46,610 bases of DNA from Phoronis australis (Eukaryota; Phoronida; Phoronidae), in the NCBI GenBank assembly GCA_002633005.1, contig NMRA01001099.1:1-46610 (forward strand). The letters run 5' to 3'. This document shows positions 45,702 through 46,610 of the stretch, piece by piece. The first letter of the stretch is position 1, and each line of letters begins with the position of its first letter. The notes under the pieces are model-generated. The model was not told the DNA's origin. It ran no database searches and was given only the letters and a program-made list of their open reading frames with translations. A program made the position numbers and the translations under genes.

Positions 45702-45840
45702 TGGTGTTTAGCTCCACCGGAAGGGCGTTGGATTACGTGGGCTGAAATTGTGGGCTCGGTCCCGTGTTGCGACTTGGCTGAGAAAGTCTCATTTCTAACC
45801 GAGAATGTCACTTAAAATTATATGAAGATGCTAAAAAACA
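45702..45840 (+). repeat. tRNA-derived SINE head
   Basis: Contains box A-like TAGCTCCACCGG and box B-like GGCTCGGTCCC about 45 bases apart, with a tail that has repeated CTGAGAA/CCGAGAA words. The anticodon stem is not intact. It looks like a different SINE lineage from the one at 3388. Confidence 0.5.
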
Positions 45841-45897
45841 CGAGGTTCGGGTTTGGCGCTACTGAACGCGATAACCTCACACGGAAATTGACGAACA

Positions 45898-46158
45898 TTG
45901 TATGAAACGAGTTTACCGATAACACCGTTAGGGAATTTCAGTCTTTACGTTGTGTGGCGTACACGTGTGCCTTTCGCTCACTCTTTTGTTGCATCAGCTT
46001 GTGAAGACATGTTCAAGAACTTGAAAACAAGGATGGCCGGAAAGAGAAGATCGCACTCTGGAGTGAACGGGATGAAGATCAACATTTTGATAGTTGTTGC
46101 CTGTTTATTGTATATACTACGGTGGCCCGAAAGTATCATCGCTATTTTAGTTTATTAA
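45898..46158 (+). other. Open frame of 86 codons next to the satellite, doubtful
   Basis: Encodes a peptide with a basic stretch (AGKRRSHSG) followed by a hydrophobic one (INILIVVACLLYI), the layout of a type II membrane anchor. There is no splice support and no family match, and it ends where the satellite flank begins. I think chance is the best explanation. Confidence 0.12.
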
Positions 46159-46174
46159 TTTTTTATTTTTCCTT

Positions 46175-46610
46175 TTCCACCTAGGAGGAAATATTTCAAC
46201 CTAGGTGGAAATTATTTTCACCCGGGTGGAAGCTATTTCAACCTAGGTGGAAATTATTTTCACCCGGGTGGAAACTATTTCAACTTAGGTGGAAAATATT
46301 TCAACCTAGATGGAAATTATTTTCACCCGGGTGGAAGCTATTTCAACCTAGGTGGAAATTATTTCAACCTAGGTGGAAATTATTTTCACCCGGGTGGAAA
46401 CTATTTCAACCTGGGTGGAAATTATTTCAACCTAGGTGGAAATTATTTTCACCCAGGTGGAAAATATTTCAACCTAGCTGGAAATTATTTTCACCCGGGT
46501 GGAAACTATTTCAACCTAGGTGGAAATTATTTCAACCTAGGTGGAAATTATTTTCACCCGGGTGGAAACTATTTCAACCTAGGTGGAAATTATTTTCACC
46601 CGGGTGGAAA
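46175..46610. repeat. 21-bp satellite of near-palindromes, runs off the window
   Basis: About 21 consecutive units of 21 bases. Each unit is a near-palindrome, TTTCAACCTAGGTGGAAA (A type) or TTTTCACCCGGGTGGAAA (B type), so each can snap back. A and B units alternate in a partly regular way (ABAB, then blocks of AAB). A few units have decayed cores (CTTAGG, CCTAGA, CCCAGG, CCTAGC). The array continues beyond 46610. Confidence 0.95.

Noticed and set aside
6525-46610. CRISPR array, suggested by the regular short repeats
   Set aside because: The sequence is eukaryotic. The units are contiguous, without unique spacers, and no Cas genes are present.

Overview
This window looks like nuclear DNA from an animal. 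Its genes are split by GT-AG introns, and it is AT-rich and mostly non-coding. It is crowded with SINEs, LINE fragments, MITE-like elements and short satellites. The one gene I recognise confidently is an NMDA-type glutamate receptor subunit, so the source is a metazoan. The mix of tRNA-headed SINEs and many small palindromic repeats suggests a marine invertebrate, but I cannot name the species.

Left end (1-4.9 kb, minus strand): the 5' part of a GluN2 (GRIN2)-like gene. I built it from six exons whose reading phases agree (phases 0, 2, 2, 0, 1). They run from the signal peptide through most of the extracellular amino-terminal domain, and the gene then leaves the window at base 1. Exons 1-4 are well supported; exons 5 and 6 are likely but their edges are uncertain. 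Intron 1 holds a SINE and another dispersed repeat.

Middle (5-42 kb): essentially a repeat landscape. It has two decayed minus-strand LINEs (13.1-14.9 kb and 36.05-37.6 kb), the second with a TAAG-type microsatellite tail that was itself invaded by an element with terminal inverted repeats. It also has several tRNA-derived SINEs and three copies of one MITE family. A 1.2-kb element has 12-bp terminal inverted repeats and about 430-bp internal tandem units. There is a 0.7-kb foldback element with arms of about 200 bp, and a possible solo LTR. Most listed open frames here are chance or repeat-derived.

Possible gene starts: an ETS+CRE promoter-like site followed by a strong splice donor (33.8-33.9 kb, plus), a start codon near YY1/CRE-like motifs (29.05 kb, minus), an ATG in a YY1-like context (42.41 kb, plus) and an RFX X-box (31.97 kb). 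None is tied to a recognised protein.

Right end (43.5-46.6 kb): two MITE-like elements, a tRNA-derived SINE head, and a 21-bp satellite of near-palindromes with cores mostly CCTAGG or CCCGGG that runs off the window. Three unrelated minisatellites in this window are all built on roughly 20-bp palindromic units, which is the most unusual large-scale pattern I see.
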